Shown here piece by piece: positions 1-11,541 of a DNA stretch of 64,000 bases. The translations under genes and the position numbers were made by a program. The stretch is from Comamonas sp. B21-038 (GTDB lineage: Bacteria; Pseudomonadota; Gammaproteobacteria; Burkholderiales; Burkholderiaceae_C): contig NZ_CP092462.1 of the NCBI RefSeq assembly GCF_022387135.1, forward strand, positions 434,001 to 498,000, written 5' to 3'. The notes beneath the pieces were generated by a model that was not told the DNA's origin, searched no databases, and saw only the letters and a list, made by a program, of their open reading frames with translations. Positions within the stretch are counted from its first letter, which is position 1; each line of letters starts with the position of its first letter.

Positions 1-1
1 G

Positions 2-1240
2 GCCATGGTGGACTGCCACGGCTCGCAATGCGGCTTTTGCACGCCCGGTTTTGTGGTGTCGCTGTGGTCCGTGTACGAGCGGCAGCAGGCGCACCCCGGC
101 CCCGCACCCACCCGCCAGCAGCTGGCCGATGCGCTGTCCGGCAATCTCTGCCGCTGCACCGGCTACCGGCCCATTCTGGATGCCGGCCAGCAGATGCTGG
201 ACCTGCCCGCCCGCCAACTGGATGCGGCGCCCGTGGTGTCGGCCCTGCAGGCGCTGCGCAGCGATGCCGACTGGAGCTATGCCTACAGCCCCGGCGGCGG
301 CCAGCCCCAGCACTTCCATGCGCCGGCCAGCATAGCCAGCCTGGCGCAGTTGCGCGCCGCGCTGCCCGATGCCCGCATGATCGGCGGCACCACCGATGTG
401 GCCTTGTGGATCAACAAGCAGTTCCGGCCGCTGGGCGATTTGATCGCCGTCGGGCGGGTCGCGGAGCTGCGCCGCATCGAAGAGCGCGATGGCATGCTCT
501 GCATCGGCGCCGGTGCGTCGCTGGAATCGGCATGGGCCGCACTGGCCCAGCGCTTTCCGCCGCTGACGGAGGTCTGGCTGCGCTTTGCATCGCCGCCGGT
601 GCGCCATGCCGGCACCATGGGCGGCAATGTGGCCAATGGCTCGCCGATTGGCGATGCCCCGCCGGTGCTGATGGCGCTGGATGCCGAGATCGAACTGCGC
701 CTGGGTGAGCGCCTGCGGCGCATGCCGCTGACCGACTTCTACCTGGACTACATGAAGAACCAGCTGGAGCCCGGCGAGTGGGTGCAAGGCCTGCGCGTGC
801 CATTGGCGGTGCAGGCGCGCCAGGTGCGGGCCTACAAGATCAGCAAGCGCTTTGACTGTGACATCTCGGCGCTGTGCGCCGGCTTTTCGCTGCAGCTGGA
901 CGCCCAGGGCCAGGTGGAGACCGTGCGCCTGGCCTTTGGCGGCATGGCGGCCACCGTGCGGCGCGCCGCCAAGGCCGAGGCCGCATTGCTGGGCCAGGCC
1001 TGGACGGCGCAGGCTGTGCAGCGCGCCCAGGCCGCGCTGGCCGAGGATTTTCAACCGATGACCGATATGCGGGCGAGCGCGGCCTACCGCCTCAAGGTGG
1101 CGCAGAACCTGCTGCAGCGCCTGTGGCTGGAGACCCGGGCCGACGCCCCGCTGAATGCCGATGCCACCAGCGTCTGGGCAGCGATGCCGCACCTCGTCAG
1201 CAGCGCCCCAGCCCCGCAGGCCGCAGCCACTGGAGCCTGA
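2..1240 (+). CDS. xdhA: Xanthine dehydrogenase small subunit (5'-truncated)
   Basis: This subunit carries the two [2Fe-2S] clusters and the FAD of the molybdenum enzyme that oxidises hypoxanthine and xanthine to urate in the cytoplasm. The visible part opens inside the second Fe-S domain: CGFCTPG near the start and LCRCTGYRP about 35 residues later supply the cluster cysteines. A linker follows, then a FAD-binding domain with IGGTTDVALW and GGNVANGSPIGD, and a C-terminal CO-dehydrogenase flavoprotein domain. The frame is open to the window edge, so the true start and the first (plant-ferredoxin-like) cluster lie outside; the first in-frame ATG at 5 is internal. The stop is one base before the xdhB start, which indicates translational coupling. 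Identity is secure; only completeness is uncertain. Confidence 0.93.
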   Translation, partial: AMVDCHGSQCGFCTPGFVVSLWSVYERQQAHPGPAPTRQQLADALSGNLCRCTGYRPILDAGQQMLDLPARQLDAAPVVSALQALRSDADWSYAYSPGGGQPQHFHAPASIASLAQLRAALPDARMIGGTTDVALWINKQFRPLGDLIAVGRVAELRRIEERDGMLCIGAGASLESAWAALAQRFPPLTEVWLRFASPPVRHAGTMGGNVANGSPIGDAPPVLMALDAEIELRLGERLRRMPLTDFYLDYMKNQLEPGEWVQGLRVPLAVQARQVRAYKISKRFDCDISALCAGFSLQLDAQGQVETVRLAFGGMAATVRRAAKAEAALLGQAWTAQAVQRAQAALAEDFQPMTDMRASAAYRLKVAQNLLQRLWLETRADAPLNADATSVWAAMPHLVSSAPAPQAAATGA

Positions 1241-1241
1241 T

Positions 1242-3665
1242 ATGAACACCTCGATCCCCAAGCATGTACTGGCCGGCGCCAAAGCCTTTGCCGATTACCG
1301 CGACAACCACAAGGCGCGCATCGATGTGGCGCAGGAAGCCCGGGCGCGCCAGCAGGGCCACCAGGTCGGCATCAGCCGCAGCCATGAATCGGCGCCTTTG
1401 CATGTGGCTGGCGAAGCCGCCTACATTGACGATATGCCCGAGCTGGCCGGCAGCCTGCACTGCGCGCTGGGCTTGTCGCCCGTGGCCCATGGCCGGCTGC
1501 TGTCGCTGGACCTGGACGCGCTGCGTGCGCAGCCCGGGGTGGTGGCGGTGCTGACGGCCGCCGATATTCCCGGCGTCAATGACTGCGGCTCCATCATCCA
1601 TGACGACCCCATCCTCTGCGATGGCGAGATCCGCTACCTGGGCCAGCCGATGTTTGCGGTGCTGGCCGCCGACCGGTACACCGCGCGGCGCGTGGCCGCG
1701 ATGGCGCGCAAGCTGGCCACGGTGGAAGAGGCCGAGCCGGTGCTGACGCCGCAGCAGGCCCATGCACTGGGCCAGTATGTGATGCCACCGATGCAGCTGG
1801 TGCGCGAGACCGATGCCGGCGGCGCCAGCCAGGCCATCGCCCAGGCTCCGCACCGGCTGCAGGGCAGCTGGGAAGTGGGCGGCCAGGAGCAGTTCTACCT
1901 CGAAGGCCAGATCAGCTACGCGATCCCCAAGGAGGGGGGCGCGATGCATGTGTTCTGCTCCACCCAGCACCCCAGCGAGATGCAGCACCTGGTAGCCCAT
2001 GCGCTGGGCGTTCAGGCCCATGCAGTGCATGTCGAATGCCGGCGCATGGGCGGCGGCTTTGGCGGCAAGGAATCGCAATCGGCGCTGTTTGCCTGCGTGG
2101 CTGCGGTGGCGGCGCGCAAGCTGGGCCGGCCCGTCAAACTGCGGCTGGACCGCGACGATGACTTCATGGTCACCGGCCGGCGCCATTGCTTCTGGTACGA
2201 GTACGACATCGGCTATGACGATGCTGGCCGCATCCTGGGGGCCGAGGTGACCATGGTCTCGCGGGCCGGGCATTCGGCCGATCTGTCGGCGCCGGTGATG
2301 ACCCGCGCGCTGTGCCATTTCGACAATGCCTACTGGCTGCCCAATGTGCGCATGCGCGGCTTCATGGGCAAGACCAATACGCAGAGCAATACCGCATTTC
2401 GCGGCTTTGGCGGGCCGCAGGGCGCGATCGTGATGGAGAACATCATGGACTCCATCGCGCGGCAGCTGGGCAAGGATGCGCTCGATGTGCGCCGCGCCAA
2501 CTTCTATGCCAAGGACAGCGGGCAGTGCACGCCCTATGGCCAGGAGGTGGACGACAACATCATCGACGAACTGGTCGCGCAGCTGGAGGCGCGCAGCGAC
2601 TACCGGGCGCGGCGCGCGCAGGTCGATGCCTTCAATGCCAGCAGCCCGGTGCTCAAGCGCGGCCTGGCGCTGACGCCGGTCAAGTTCGGCATCTCGTTCA
2701 ACGTCAAGCATTTCAACCAGGCTGGCGCACTGGTCCATGTCTACAACGATGGCTCCATCCTGGTCAACCATGGCGGCACCGAGATGGGCCAGGGCCTGAA
2801 CACCAAGGTGGCCCAGGTGGTGGCGCATGAGCTGGGCGTGGCCTTTGAGCGGGTGCGGGTGACGGCCACCGACACGACCAAGGTGGCCAACACCTCGGCC
2901 ACGGCCGCATCGACCGGCACCGACCTGAACGGCAAGGCCGCGCAGGACGCGGCGCGCCAGATTCGCGAGCGCCTGGCCGCCTGCCTGGCGGCCCGGCATG
3001 GGGCAGACCCGGCATCGGTACGCTTTGTCAATGACGAGGTGCATTGTGCGGGCCAGACCCTGCGTTTTGAGGCCCTGGTCAAACAGGCCTATCTGGAGCG
3101 GGTACAGCTCTGGTCCGATGGTTTCTATGCGACGCCCGGACTGTCCTGGGATGGCGCGGCGATGCGTGGCCGGCCTTTCTTCTACTTTGCCTACGGCGCA
3201 GCCGTCAGCGAGGTGGTGGTGGACACCTTGACCGGCGAGAGCAAGCTGCTGCGCGCCGATGTGATCCATGATGTGGGCCAGTCGCTGAACCCGGCCGTGG
3301 ACATCGGCCAGGTCGAGGGCGCGTTTATCCAGGGCATGGGCTGGCTCACGATGGAGCAGCTGGTCTGGCACCCCAAGACCGGTGCCTTGATGACCCATGC
3401 CCCCAGCACCTACAAGATCCCGACCGCCAACGACTGCCCGCCGGTGCTGAACGTGCAGCTGTTCGACGGTGCCAACCCGCACGAGACCATCCACCGCAGC
3501 AAGGCGGTGGGCGAGCCGCCGCTGCTGCTGCCGTTCTCGGTGCTGTTTGCGATACGCGATGCGGTGGCCGCGACCGGCGCGCCCGGCTGTTGCCCGCCGC
3601 TGCGGGCACCGGCCACGGCCGAGGCGGTGCTGGACGCCATCGCGGCCGTGCAGGCAGGGCTTTGA
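1242..3665 (+). CDS. xdhB: Xanthine dehydrogenase molybdopterin-binding large subunit
   Basis: This 807-residue catalytic subunit binds molybdopterin and hydroxylates the purine. An N-terminal aldehyde oxidase/xanthine dehydrogenase a/b hammerhead domain (about 50-160) is followed by the two Mo-cofactor-binding domains. Visible signatures are MGGGFGGKE near residue 270, AFRGFGGPQG near 390 and KAVGEPP, whose Glu (about residue 758) is the expected general base. The ATG at 1242 lies one base after the xdhA stop, so an in-frame upstream start inside xdhA is unlikely. The usual third gene, the cofactor-inserting chaperone xdhC, does not follow; a purine permease does. Length and motifs are normal for bacterial XdhB. 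Confidence 0.95.
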   Translation: MNTSIPKHVLAGAKAFADYRDNHKARIDVAQEARARQQGHQVGISRSHESAPLHVAGEAAYIDDMPELAGSLHCALGLSPVAHGRLLSLDLDALRAQPGVVAVLTAADIPGVNDCGSIIHDDPILCDGEIRYLGQPMFAVLAADRYTARRVAAMARKLATVEEAEPVLTPQQAHALGQYVMPPMQLVRETDAGGASQAIAQAPHRLQGSWEVGGQEQFYLEGQISYAIPKEGGAMHVFCSTQHPSEMQHLVAHALGVQAHAVHVECRRMGGGFGGKESQSALFACVAAVAARKLGRPVKLRLDRDDDFMVTGRRHCFWYEYDIGYDDAGRILGAEVTMVSRAGHSADLSAPVMTRALCHFDNAYWLPNVRMRGFMGKTNTQSNTAFRGFGGPQGAIVMENIMDSIARQLGKDALDVRRANFYAKDSGQCTPYGQEVDDNIIDELVAQLEARSDYRARRAQVDAFNASSPVLKRGLALTPVKFGISFNVKHFNQAGALVHVYNDGSILVNHGGTEMGQGLNTKVAQVVAHELGVAFERVRVTATDTTKVANTSATAASTGTDLNGKAAQDAARQIRERLAACLAARHGADPASVRFVNDEVHCAGQTLRFEALVKQAYLERVQLWSDGFYATPGLSWDGAAMRGRPFFYFAYGAAVSEVVVDTLTGESKLLRADVIHDVGQSLNPAVDIGQVEGAFIQGMGWLTMEQLVWHPKTGALMTHAPSTYKIPTANDCPPVLNVQLFDGANPHETIHRSKAVGEPPLLLPFSVLFAIRDAVAATGAPGCCPPLRAPATAEAVLDAIAAVQAGL

Positions 3666-3762
3666 CGGCGGTGTCCGGCAGGTTGCGCCCGCAACTGCGA
3701 TACTCGCCGCCTTCGATCTGAATCAGCTTCCATTGAACGATGCATAACCACAAGGAGCAGCC

Positions 3763-5064
3763 ATGAGTGTGCTGGATAACTATTTCAAGCTGGGTGAGCA
3801 TGGCACGACGGTACGGACCGAAGTGCTGGCGGGGCTCACGACCTTTCTCACCATGGCCTACATCATGTTCGTCAATCCTTCCATCCTGGGGGATGCGGGC
3901 ATGCCCAAGGGATCGGTGTTTGTCGCCACCTGCCTGATCGCGGCGCTGGGCTCGGTGCTGATGGGCCTGTATGCGAATTACCCGATTGCGATTGCGCCCG
4001 GCATGGGGCTGAACGCCTACTTCGCCTATGTGGTGGTGCTGGGCATGGGCTACACCTGGCAGGCAGCGCTGGGGGCGGTCTTCGTCTCCGGGTGCCTGTT
4101 CCTGCTGGTGACCATCTTTCGCATACGCGATCAGATCATCAACGGCATACCGGCCTCCATCCGCGTGGCCATCACCGTGGGTATCGGTCTGTTTCTGGCG
4201 CTGATTGCGCTCAAGAGCGCCGGCGTGGTGGTGGAATCCAAGGCCACCCTGGTGACCCTGGGTGATCTGCATTCGCCGTCGGTGATCCTGTTCACCTTGG
4301 GCTTTTTCCTGATCGTCGTGCTGGATCGCCTGCGCGTGCCCGGCGCCATCCTGATCGGCATCCTGGCCGTTACTGTGGCCTCGTTCATCTTTGGCGGCAA
4401 CCAGTTCCAAGGGGTGTTCTCGGCTCCGCCGTCGATTGCGCCGACCTTCCTGCAGCTCGATATCAAGACGGCGCTGTCCAGTGGTTTTCTGAACGTGGTG
4501 CTGGTGTTCTTTCTGGTCGAGCTGTTCGATGCCACCGGCACCTTGATGGGTGTGGCCAAGCGCGCAGGCCTGTTGGTGCCCGGCAAGATGGAGCGCTTTC
4601 ACCGCTCGCTGCTGGCCGACAGTGGCGCGATCTTTGCCGGCTCGCTGCTGGGCACGTCCAGCGCGACCGCCTATGTCGAGAGCGCATCGGGCGTGCAGGC
4701 CGGTGGCCGCACGGGCCTGACCGCCGTGACGGTGGCCGTGCTGTTCCTGGCCTGCTTGTTCATCGCGCCGCTGGCCGGCTCGGTGCCCGCTTACGCCACC
4801 GCGCCCGCGCTGCTGTTTGTGGCCTGCCTGATGCTCAAGGAGCTGACCGAGGTCGACTGGGCCGACACCACCGAGGCCATTCCCGCCGCCATCACTGCGG
4901 TGATGATGCCCTTTACCTACTCGATCGCCAACGGCCTGGCCTTTGGCTTCATCTCCTACGCCGCCATCAAGCTGTTCACCGGCCGGGCCCGCGAGGTGCA
5001 CTGGATGGTCTGGATCATTGCGGCGCTGTTCCTGTTCAAGTTCGCCTATATCGGCGGGCATTGA
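3763..5064 (+). CDS. NCS2-family purine permease (AzgA/GhxP-like)
   Basis: This 433-residue inner-membrane protein has about 12-14 hydrophobic segments and belongs to the nucleobase-cation symporter-2 family, adenine/guanine/hypoxanthine branch. The N-terminus has the branch-typical stretch running from LAGLTTFLTMAYI to NPSIL. Internal signatures include PGMGLNAYF near residue 85 and LVELFDATGTLMGVAKRAGL near 245, where this branch has its conserved substrate-site acidic residues. The SD AAGGAG ends about seven bases before the ATG. It lies about 100 bp behind xdhB on the same strand, consistent with a hypoxanthine or guanine uptake plus oxidation unit. Exact substrate cannot be read from sequence. 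Confidence 0.9.
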   Translation: MSVLDNYFKLGEHGTTVRTEVLAGLTTFLTMAYIMFVNPSILGDAGMPKGSVFVATCLIAALGSVLMGLYANYPIAIAPGMGLNAYFAYVVVLGMGYTWQAALGAVFVSGCLFLLVTIFRIRDQIINGIPASIRVAITVGIGLFLALIALKSAGVVVESKATLVTLGDLHSPSVILFTLGFFLIVVLDRLRVPGAILIGILAVTVASFIFGGNQFQGVFSAPPSIAPTFLQLDIKTALSSGFLNVVLVFFLVELFDATGTLMGVAKRAGLLVPGKMERFHRSLLADSGAIFAGSLLGTSSATAYVESASGVQAGGRTGLTAVTVAVLFLACLFIAPLAGSVPAYATAPALLFVACLMLKELTEVDWADTTEAIPAAITAVMMPFTYSIANGLAFGFISYAAIKLFTGRAREVHWMVWIIAALFLFKFAYIGGH

Positions 5065-5089
5065 GCCTCGCCTGTCAGAGGCCGCCTGA

Positions 5090-5118
5090 CTGACAGCTGC
5101 GCGGCAGCAACCTAGAAT
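5090..5118 (+). promoter_or_regulatory. Candidate sigma-70 promoter for the PEBP gene
   Basis: CTGACA at 5090-5095 and TAGAAT at 5113-5118 are separated by 17 bases, giving a good housekeeping promoter about 70 bp upstream of the PEBP start. Prediction by eye only. Confidence 0.45.
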
Positions 5119-5185
5119 TTGCCAAAGCGTCCCGGTCCCGGCCGAGGCCCTTTGGCTTTTTTCATACCCGCAAAGGATTTATCAG

Positions 5186-5821
5186 ATGCAGCTCAGCAGC
5201 CACAGCTTTCAAGACGGCCAGGCCATTCCTGGCGAGTTCGCTTTTGCGGTGCCCGACGCCACCGCCCATGTCCTGCTGTCGTCCAACCGCAACCCGCACC
5301 TGGCCTGGCGCGATGTGCCCGCCGGCACCCAGTCCTTTGTCATCGTCTGCCATGACCCCGATGTGCCCAGCCGGGGCGACGATGTGAACCAGGAAGGCCG
5401 CACCGTGCCAGCCGATCTGCCACGGGTCGATTTCTACCACTGGCTGCTGCTGGACATTCCAGCCACCACCACCGAGATCGCCGCTGGTGCGCAGTCGGAC
5501 GGCATCACCGCCCATGGCAAGCCCGGCCCCGCTGCGCCCCAGGGCCTGCGCCATGGCATCAACGACTACACCGGCTGGTTTGCCGGGGATGCGCAGATGC
5601 AAGGCGAGTACTACGGCTATGACGGCCCCTGCCCACCGTGGAACGACAGCCTGGTGCACCACTATGTGTTCACGGTCTATGCGCTGGCCACGCCGACCTT
5701 GGCCATCGAGGGCGAACTGACCGGCGCCCGGGTGCGCGCGGCCTTGGCCCAGGCCTCCGTGCTGGGCCAGGCCAGCATCACCGGCTTGTACAGCCTCAAC
5801 CCTGCGGTGCCTGCCGTTTAA
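5186..5821 (+). CDS. YbhB/YbcL-type phosphatidylethanolamine-binding (Raf-kinase-inhibitor-like) protein
   Basis: This 211-residue cytoplasmic protein has the PEBP fold. Family signs are the ligand-pocket HDPDVPSRGDDVN motif near residue 57 (DPDxP), FYHWLLLDIP near 90, the GINDYTGWFAG stretch near 120, YGYDGPCPPWND near 140, and HHYVFTVYAL near 155 ahead of the C-terminal helix. Bacterial family members bind small anionic ligands, but physiological roles are poorly defined. It stands alone with its own promoter (5090-5118) and a strong terminator (5838-5865) shared with the convergent lactate permease. No signal peptide is evident. Confidence 0.9.
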   Translation: MQLSSHSFQDGQAIPGEFAFAVPDATAHVLLSSNRNPHLAWRDVPAGTQSFVIVCHDPDVPSRGDDVNQEGRTVPADLPRVDFYHWLLLDIPATTTEIAAGAQSDGITAHGKPGPAAPQGLRHGINDYTGWFAGDAQMQGEYYGYDGPCPPWNDSLVHHYVFTVYALATPTLAIEGELTGARVRAALAQASVLGQASITGLYSLNPAVPAV

Positions 5822-5837
5822 CGGACCGGATGCGGTG

Positions 5838-5865
5838 AACGGGGCTCCTTGGCGAGCCCCGTTTT
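5838..5865. terminator. Bidirectional intrinsic terminator
   Basis: CGGGGCTC (5840-5847) pairs with GAGCCCCG (5854-5861), with flanking A/T pairs and a T-run. It lies between the convergent PEBP gene and lactate permease and can serve both. Confidence 0.8.
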
Positions 5866-5872
5866 GCTGACC

Positions 5873-7534
<1,662 letters not shown>

Positions 7535-7589
7535 GCCTGACTCCTCGTTGTAGCGCAGCGCAAGCGCCGGCGGATGGTCGGGCTATAGA

Positions 7590-7671
7590 CTGCAGTTATT
7601 ACAAAAACACCTGGATGGATAGAACATCGACATAATGTCGGCCTAACTGTTTGCCTGCAGTCCTGTAAAAC
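7590..7671. promoter_or_regulatory. Candidate operator region between lldP and lldD
   Basis: The divergent spacer contains a perfect palindrome CGACATAATGTCG at 7628-7640. It also has two similar direct elements, both beginning CTGCAGT, at 7590-7606 and 7655-7671. Such paired sites midway between divergent genes suggest binding by a lactate-responsive regulator, for example a GntR/FadR-type LldR. No such regulator gene is in the window. Confidence 0.35.
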
Positions 7672-7794
7672 CCGTAGTCCACACGCCTATGACGGCGGCT
7701 GTGCCCCCTGGGCGACAGGGACGCAGCGAAGGGCGCGTTACACAGTGGCCTGGCCGCCAGCGCCGCTGCAGTGGCTTGATAACAAGGAAGATTT

Positions 7795-8964
7795 GTGGCT
7801 GATTTATCCAAAATCACATGTATTGAAGATTTGCGCGTGCTGGCTGAAAAGCGCGTGCCCCGGATGTTTTACGACTATGCGGACTCGGGCTCCTACACCC
7901 AGGGCACCTACCGGGACAACGAGGCAGCATTCCACAAGATCAAGCTGCGCCAGCGTGTGGCCGTCAATATGGAAGGCCGCAGCACGCGCAGCACGATGGT
8001 GGGGCAGGAGGTCAGCATGCCGGTGGCCATGGCGCCGACGGGCCTCACCGGCATGCAGCATGCCGATGGCGAGATCCTGGCGGCCCGCGCGGCCAAGGCC
8101 TTTGGCATTCCGTTCACCCTGTCGACGATGAGCATCTGCTCGCTCGAAGATGTGGCCGAGCACACCGGCCGCCACCCGTTCTGGTTCCAGCTCTATGTGA
8201 TGCGCGACCGGGGCTTCATGGAGCGCCTGATCGACCGGGCCAAGGCGGCGAACTGTTCGGCCTTGCAGCTCACCCTGGATCTGCAGATCCTGGGCCAGCG
8301 CCACAAGGACATCAAGAACGGCCTGTCCACCCCGCCCAAGCCCACCTTGAAGAACCTCCTCAACCTGGCGACCAAGCCGCGCTGGTGCATGGGCATGCTC
8401 GGCACCAAGCGCCGCACCTTTGGCAATATCGTCGGCCATGTCGATGGCGTGGCCGATGTGAGTTCGCTGTCGTCCTGGACGGCTGACCAGTTTGACCCCT
8501 GCCTGAACTGGGGCGATGTGGAGTGGATCAAGAAACGCTGGGGCGGCAAGCTGATCCTCAAGGGCGTGATGGAAGCCGAGGATGCGCGGCTGGCTGCAGA
8601 GACCGGCGCGGACGCGCTGATCGTCAGCAACCACGGGGGCCGCCAGCTCGATGGCGCACCGGCGACCATCGATGCACTGCCATCGATCGTGCAGGCTGCC
8701 GGCAAGGACATCGAGGTCTGGCTGGACAGCGGTATCCGCAGTGGCCAGGATGTCCTCAAGGCCCGCGCGCTGGGTGCCCAGGGCACGTTGATCGGCCGCA
8801 GCTTTCTGTACGGCCTGGGTGCCTATGGCCAGGAAGGGGTGACGCGCGCGCTGCAGATCATCCACAAGGAGCTGGATGTGTCGATGGCCTTCTGCGGCCA
8901 CACCAACATCAACAACGTGGACCAGCGGATTCTGGTGCCCGGCACCTATCCCCAGCCTTATTGA
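7795..8964 (+). CDS. lldD: FMN-dependent L-lactate dehydrogenase
   Basis: This 389-residue FMN-dependent alpha-hydroxy-acid dehydrogenase oxidises L-lactate to pyruvate and feeds electrons to quinone at the inner membrane. It has the (beta/alpha)8 FMN fold: PVAMAPTGLTGM near residue 77 (FMN site), FQLYVMRDR near 130, KGVMEAEDA near 255 and the active-site SNHGGRQLDGAP near 278 with the catalytic His. The C-terminal FMN phosphate loop is DSGIRSGQDVLKA. It begins with GTG preceded by a good AAGGAAG SD; no ATG fits better. The L-lactate assignment over mandelate or glycolate rests on the divergent lactate permease. Confidence 0.92.
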   Translation: MADLSKITCIEDLRVLAEKRVPRMFYDYADSGSYTQGTYRDNEAAFHKIKLRQRVAVNMEGRSTRSTMVGQEVSMPVAMAPTGLTGMQHADGEILAARAAKAFGIPFTLSTMSICSLEDVAEHTGRHPFWFQLYVMRDRGFMERLIDRAKAANCSALQLTLDLQILGQRHKDIKNGLSTPPKPTLKNLLNLATKPRWCMGMLGTKRRTFGNIVGHVDGVADVSSLSSWTADQFDPCLNWGDVEWIKKRWGGKLILKGVMEAEDARLAAETGADALIVSNHGGRQLDGAPATIDALPSIVQAAGKDIEVWLDSGIRSGQDVLKARALGAQGTLIGRSFLYGLGAYGQEGVTRALQIIHKELDVSMAFCGHTNINNVDQRILVPGTYPQPY

Positions 8965-9106
8965 GTGAGGCAGGAGCAGGCCGGGTGCTGGCCCCTCTTG
9001 ATGCCGCAGGCTCGCATCGCCAAATGCAGGCGCACAAAGGGCAGTGATCGCCTACCATCGGGGCCCTAGTGATGAAGTGGATGCGGTGATGGCTGACGGA
9101 GCGGGA

Positions 9107-10018
9107 ATGCAATGGGGTGGCTGGTGGATGGCACTGGTGGTATTTGCCGCCATCGCGCAAACGGCGCGCAATGCGGCGCAGCGCTCGCTGACCCGCGACC
9201 TGGGCACCTGGGCTGCGACCTTGGTGCGCTTTCTCTATGGCCTGCCGCTGGCCGCGCTGGCGCTGGTGCTGCTCTACACCTTGCCTGCAAAAGCGCCTGA
9301 GATTGCACATTGGACGGGCGCCTATTTTGGCTGGCTGGCGCTGGGCGCGTTCTTCCAGATCGCCGCGACCGGCGCCCTGCTGCTGGCGATGCAGCAGCGC
9401 AATTTTGCCGTCGCCGTGACCCTGTCCAAAACCGAGGTGCTGCAGGTGGCGCTGTTTGGCGCGGTCTTTCTGGGCGAGCTGCCCACCTACTGGGCGCTGG
9501 CGGCGATGGCCATTGCCACCCTGGGCGTGGCGCTGCTGTCCCTGCCGCCGCGCCAGATCGGCGCCAAGCTCGACTGGCGCAGCAAGGCCGCGATGTATGG
9601 CCTCATTTGCGGCGCCTGCTTTGCGATCGCGACCGTGGGATTTCGGGGTGCCGCGCTGGCGCTCAATGCGCCCAGCGCGCTGCTGTCGGGCGCCTGGGGC
9701 GTGTTCATTGCGCAGTGCATGCAGACCCTGGCGATGGGCGCCTGGTTCCTCTGGCGTGACCGCGGCGTGCTGCTGCGCATTGCCAAGGCCTGGCGCGTGT
9801 CGCTGTTGGCGGGCTGCATGGGCAGTGCCGCGTCTCTCGCCTGGTTCAGCGCCTATGCGCTGCAAAGCGCCGCCTCGGTGCGCACCCTGGGTATGGTTGA
9901 GGTGGTGTTCAGCTACCTGGTCTCGCGCCGGGTGCTCAAGGAGCAGCTGCGCCGCAACGAGAAGTGGGGCATTGCGCTGATGCTGGTCGGCATTGTGGTG
10001 ATCTGCACTCAACTTTAA
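9107..10018 (+). CDS. DMT-superfamily (EamA-like) transporter
   Basis: This inner-membrane protein of about 303 residues shows roughly ten hydrophobic segments in two repeated EamA-type halves, the normal size for drug/metabolite transporters. The ATG at 9107 was chosen because GGAG sits five bases upstream and the hydrophobic part begins at once. An ATG at 9089 and a GTG at 9044 are in-frame alternatives. The C-terminal half keeps the pattern in which a helix resembling [14 protein letters not shown] precedes a basic loop and a last helix. Substrate is unknown; relatives export amino acids, nucleosides or drugs. Nothing adjacent points to a pathway. Confidence 0.8.
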   Translation: MQWGGWWMALVVFAAIAQTARNAAQRSLTRDLGTWAATLVRFLYGLPLAALALVLLYTLPAKAPEIAHWTGAYFGWLALGAFFQIAATGALLLAMQQRNFAVAVTLSKTEVLQVALFGAVFLGELPTYWALAAMAIATLGVALLSLPPRQIGAKLDWRSKAAMYGLICGACFAIATVGFRGAALALNAPSALLSGAWGVFIAQCMQTLAMGAWFLWRDRGVLLRIAKAWRVSLLAGCMGSAASLAWFSAYALQSAASVRTLGMVEVVFSYLVSRRVLKEQLRRNEKWGIALMLVGIVVICTQL

Positions 10019-10118
10019 TCCTGGAGGGGCTGCGCGCTGGAAATTCAGCGCCCGTCTGACATCAGGGGGTCTCGCGGGCGGCGCATCATGGTCTGCATTG
10101 CTATACGGGACCACTCCA

Positions 10119-11462
10119 ATGACAACACCCTCCACGCCAAGCGCTGGGCCGTCGGCCGCCCAGGCTTCGGCCACTACGCCGCCCCATTACAGCCCGGAAG
10201 AAAAGCGCCACCGCATTTTCTCCATCATGGCGGCCTCGTCGGGCAACCTGGTGGAATGGTTTGACTTCTATGTCTATGCCTTCTCGGCCATCTACTTTGC
10301 CGCGGCCTTCTTTCCGAAGGGTGACCCCACCGTACAGCTGCTGAACACCGCCGGCGTCTTTGCTGCCGGCTTTTTGATGCGCCCGATCGGCGGCTGGCTG
10401 TTTGGCCGCATTGCCGACAAGTACGGCCGCAAGAAATCGATGCTGATCTCGGTGACGATGATGTGCGCCGGCTCGCTGGTGATTGCCTGCCTGCCGACCT
10501 ATGCACAGATTGGCGCCTGGGCGCCGTTCCTGCTGCTGCTCTGCCGCTTGTTCCAGGGCCTGTCGGTGGGCGGTGAATATGGCACCACGGCCACCTATAT
10601 GAGCGAAGTGGCCCTCAAGGGCCAGCGCGGCTTTTTCTCGTCGTTCCAGTATGTCACCCTGATCGGCGGCCAGTTGCTGGCCGTGCTGCTGATCGTGATT
10701 CTGGAAGCCGTACTGAGCGACGCCGAGCTGCGTGCCTGGGGCTGGCGCATCCCCTTTGTCGTGGGTGCTGCTGCGGCGGTTGTGGCGATGCTGCTGCGCC
10801 GCACCTTGCATGAGACCCAGTCCACCGAGGCCATGCAGAACAAGGAAACCGGCACCTTGGGCAACCTTTTCAAGCACCACTGGCGCGCCTTTGTCACCGT
10901 GCTGGGCTATACCGCCGGCGGCTCGCTGATCTTCTACACCTTCACCACCTACATGCAGAAGTACCTGGTCAACAGCGTGGGCCTGCCGATCAAGACGGCC
11001 AGCTATGTGATGACCGTCTGCCTGTTTGTGTACATGTGCATGCAGCCGCTGTTTGGCGCGCTGTCCGACCGCATTGGCCGGCGCACCAGCATGATGCTGT
11101 TTGGCGCGCTGGGTGCCCTGGGCACAGTGCCGATTCTGACCACCCTGCACCAGGCCTCGTCGCCGGTCACGGCCGGGCTGCTGATCCTTGTCGCGCTGGC
11201 GATTGTGAGCTTCTACACCTCGATCTCGGGCATCGTCAAAGCGGAGATGTTCCCGCCGGAAGTGCGTGCGCTGGGCGTGGGCCTGGCCTATGCGGTGGCG
11301 AATGCGATTTTTGGTGGATCGGCCGAGTTCGTCGCGCTGGCACTGAAGAATGCCGGCCATGAAAATGCCTTCTTCTGGTATGTGACGGTGATGATGGTGA
11401 TTGCCTTCCTGTTCAGTCTGCGCCTGCCCAAGCAGGCCGCCTATCTGCACCACGACCACTGA
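10119..11462 (+). CDS. MFS transporter, metabolite:H+ symporter (KgtP/alpha-ketoglutarate-like)
   Basis: This inner-membrane protein of 447 residues is in the MHS branch of the major facilitator superfamily. Visible signatures are [13 protein letters not shown] in TM1, [21 protein letters not shown] at the TM2-TM3 loop (the MFS signature), [17 protein letters not shown] near residue 155 and [12 protein letters not shown] in the second half. The pattern is closest to alpha-ketoglutarate/dicarboxylate permeases. The ATG at 10119 is preferred over an upstream TTG at 10098; neither has a strong SD. It has no obvious operon partner, and its stop is 80 bp before the start chosen for dinB. Confidence 0.88.
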   Translation: MTTPSTPSAGPSAAQASATTPPHYSPEEKRHRIFSIMAASSGNLVEWFDFYVYAFSAIYFAAAFFPKGDPTVQLLNTAGVFAAGFLMRPIGGWLFGRIADKYGRKKSMLISVTMMCAGSLVIACLPTYAQIGAWAPFLLLLCRLFQGLSVGGEYGTTATYMSEVALKGQRGFFSSFQYVTLIGGQLLAVLLIVILEAVLSDAELRAWGWRIPFVVGAAAAVVAMLLRRTLHETQSTEAMQNKETGTLGNLFKHHWRAFVTVLGYTAGGSLIFYTFTTYMQKYLVNSVGLPIKTASYVMTVCLFVYMCMQPLFGALSDRIGRRTSMMLFGALGALGTVPILTTLHQASSPVTAGLLILVALAIVSFYTSISGIVKAEMFPPEVRALGVGLAYAVANAIFGGSAEFVALALKNAGHENAFFWYVTVMMVIAFLFSLRLPKQAAYLHHDH

Positions 11463-11541
11463 GCCACACGATAGCCCCACAGCGGCGGCATCTGCACCGG
11501 GGGCGGCTGCAAGCCGCGCCGCGCTGGGGGACAATAGCCAG

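Noticed and set aside
1197..5061. Long minus-strand frames opposite xdhB and the NCS2 permease
   Set aside because: They are His/Gln/Arg-rich shadows of strongly supported genes and lack family motifs.
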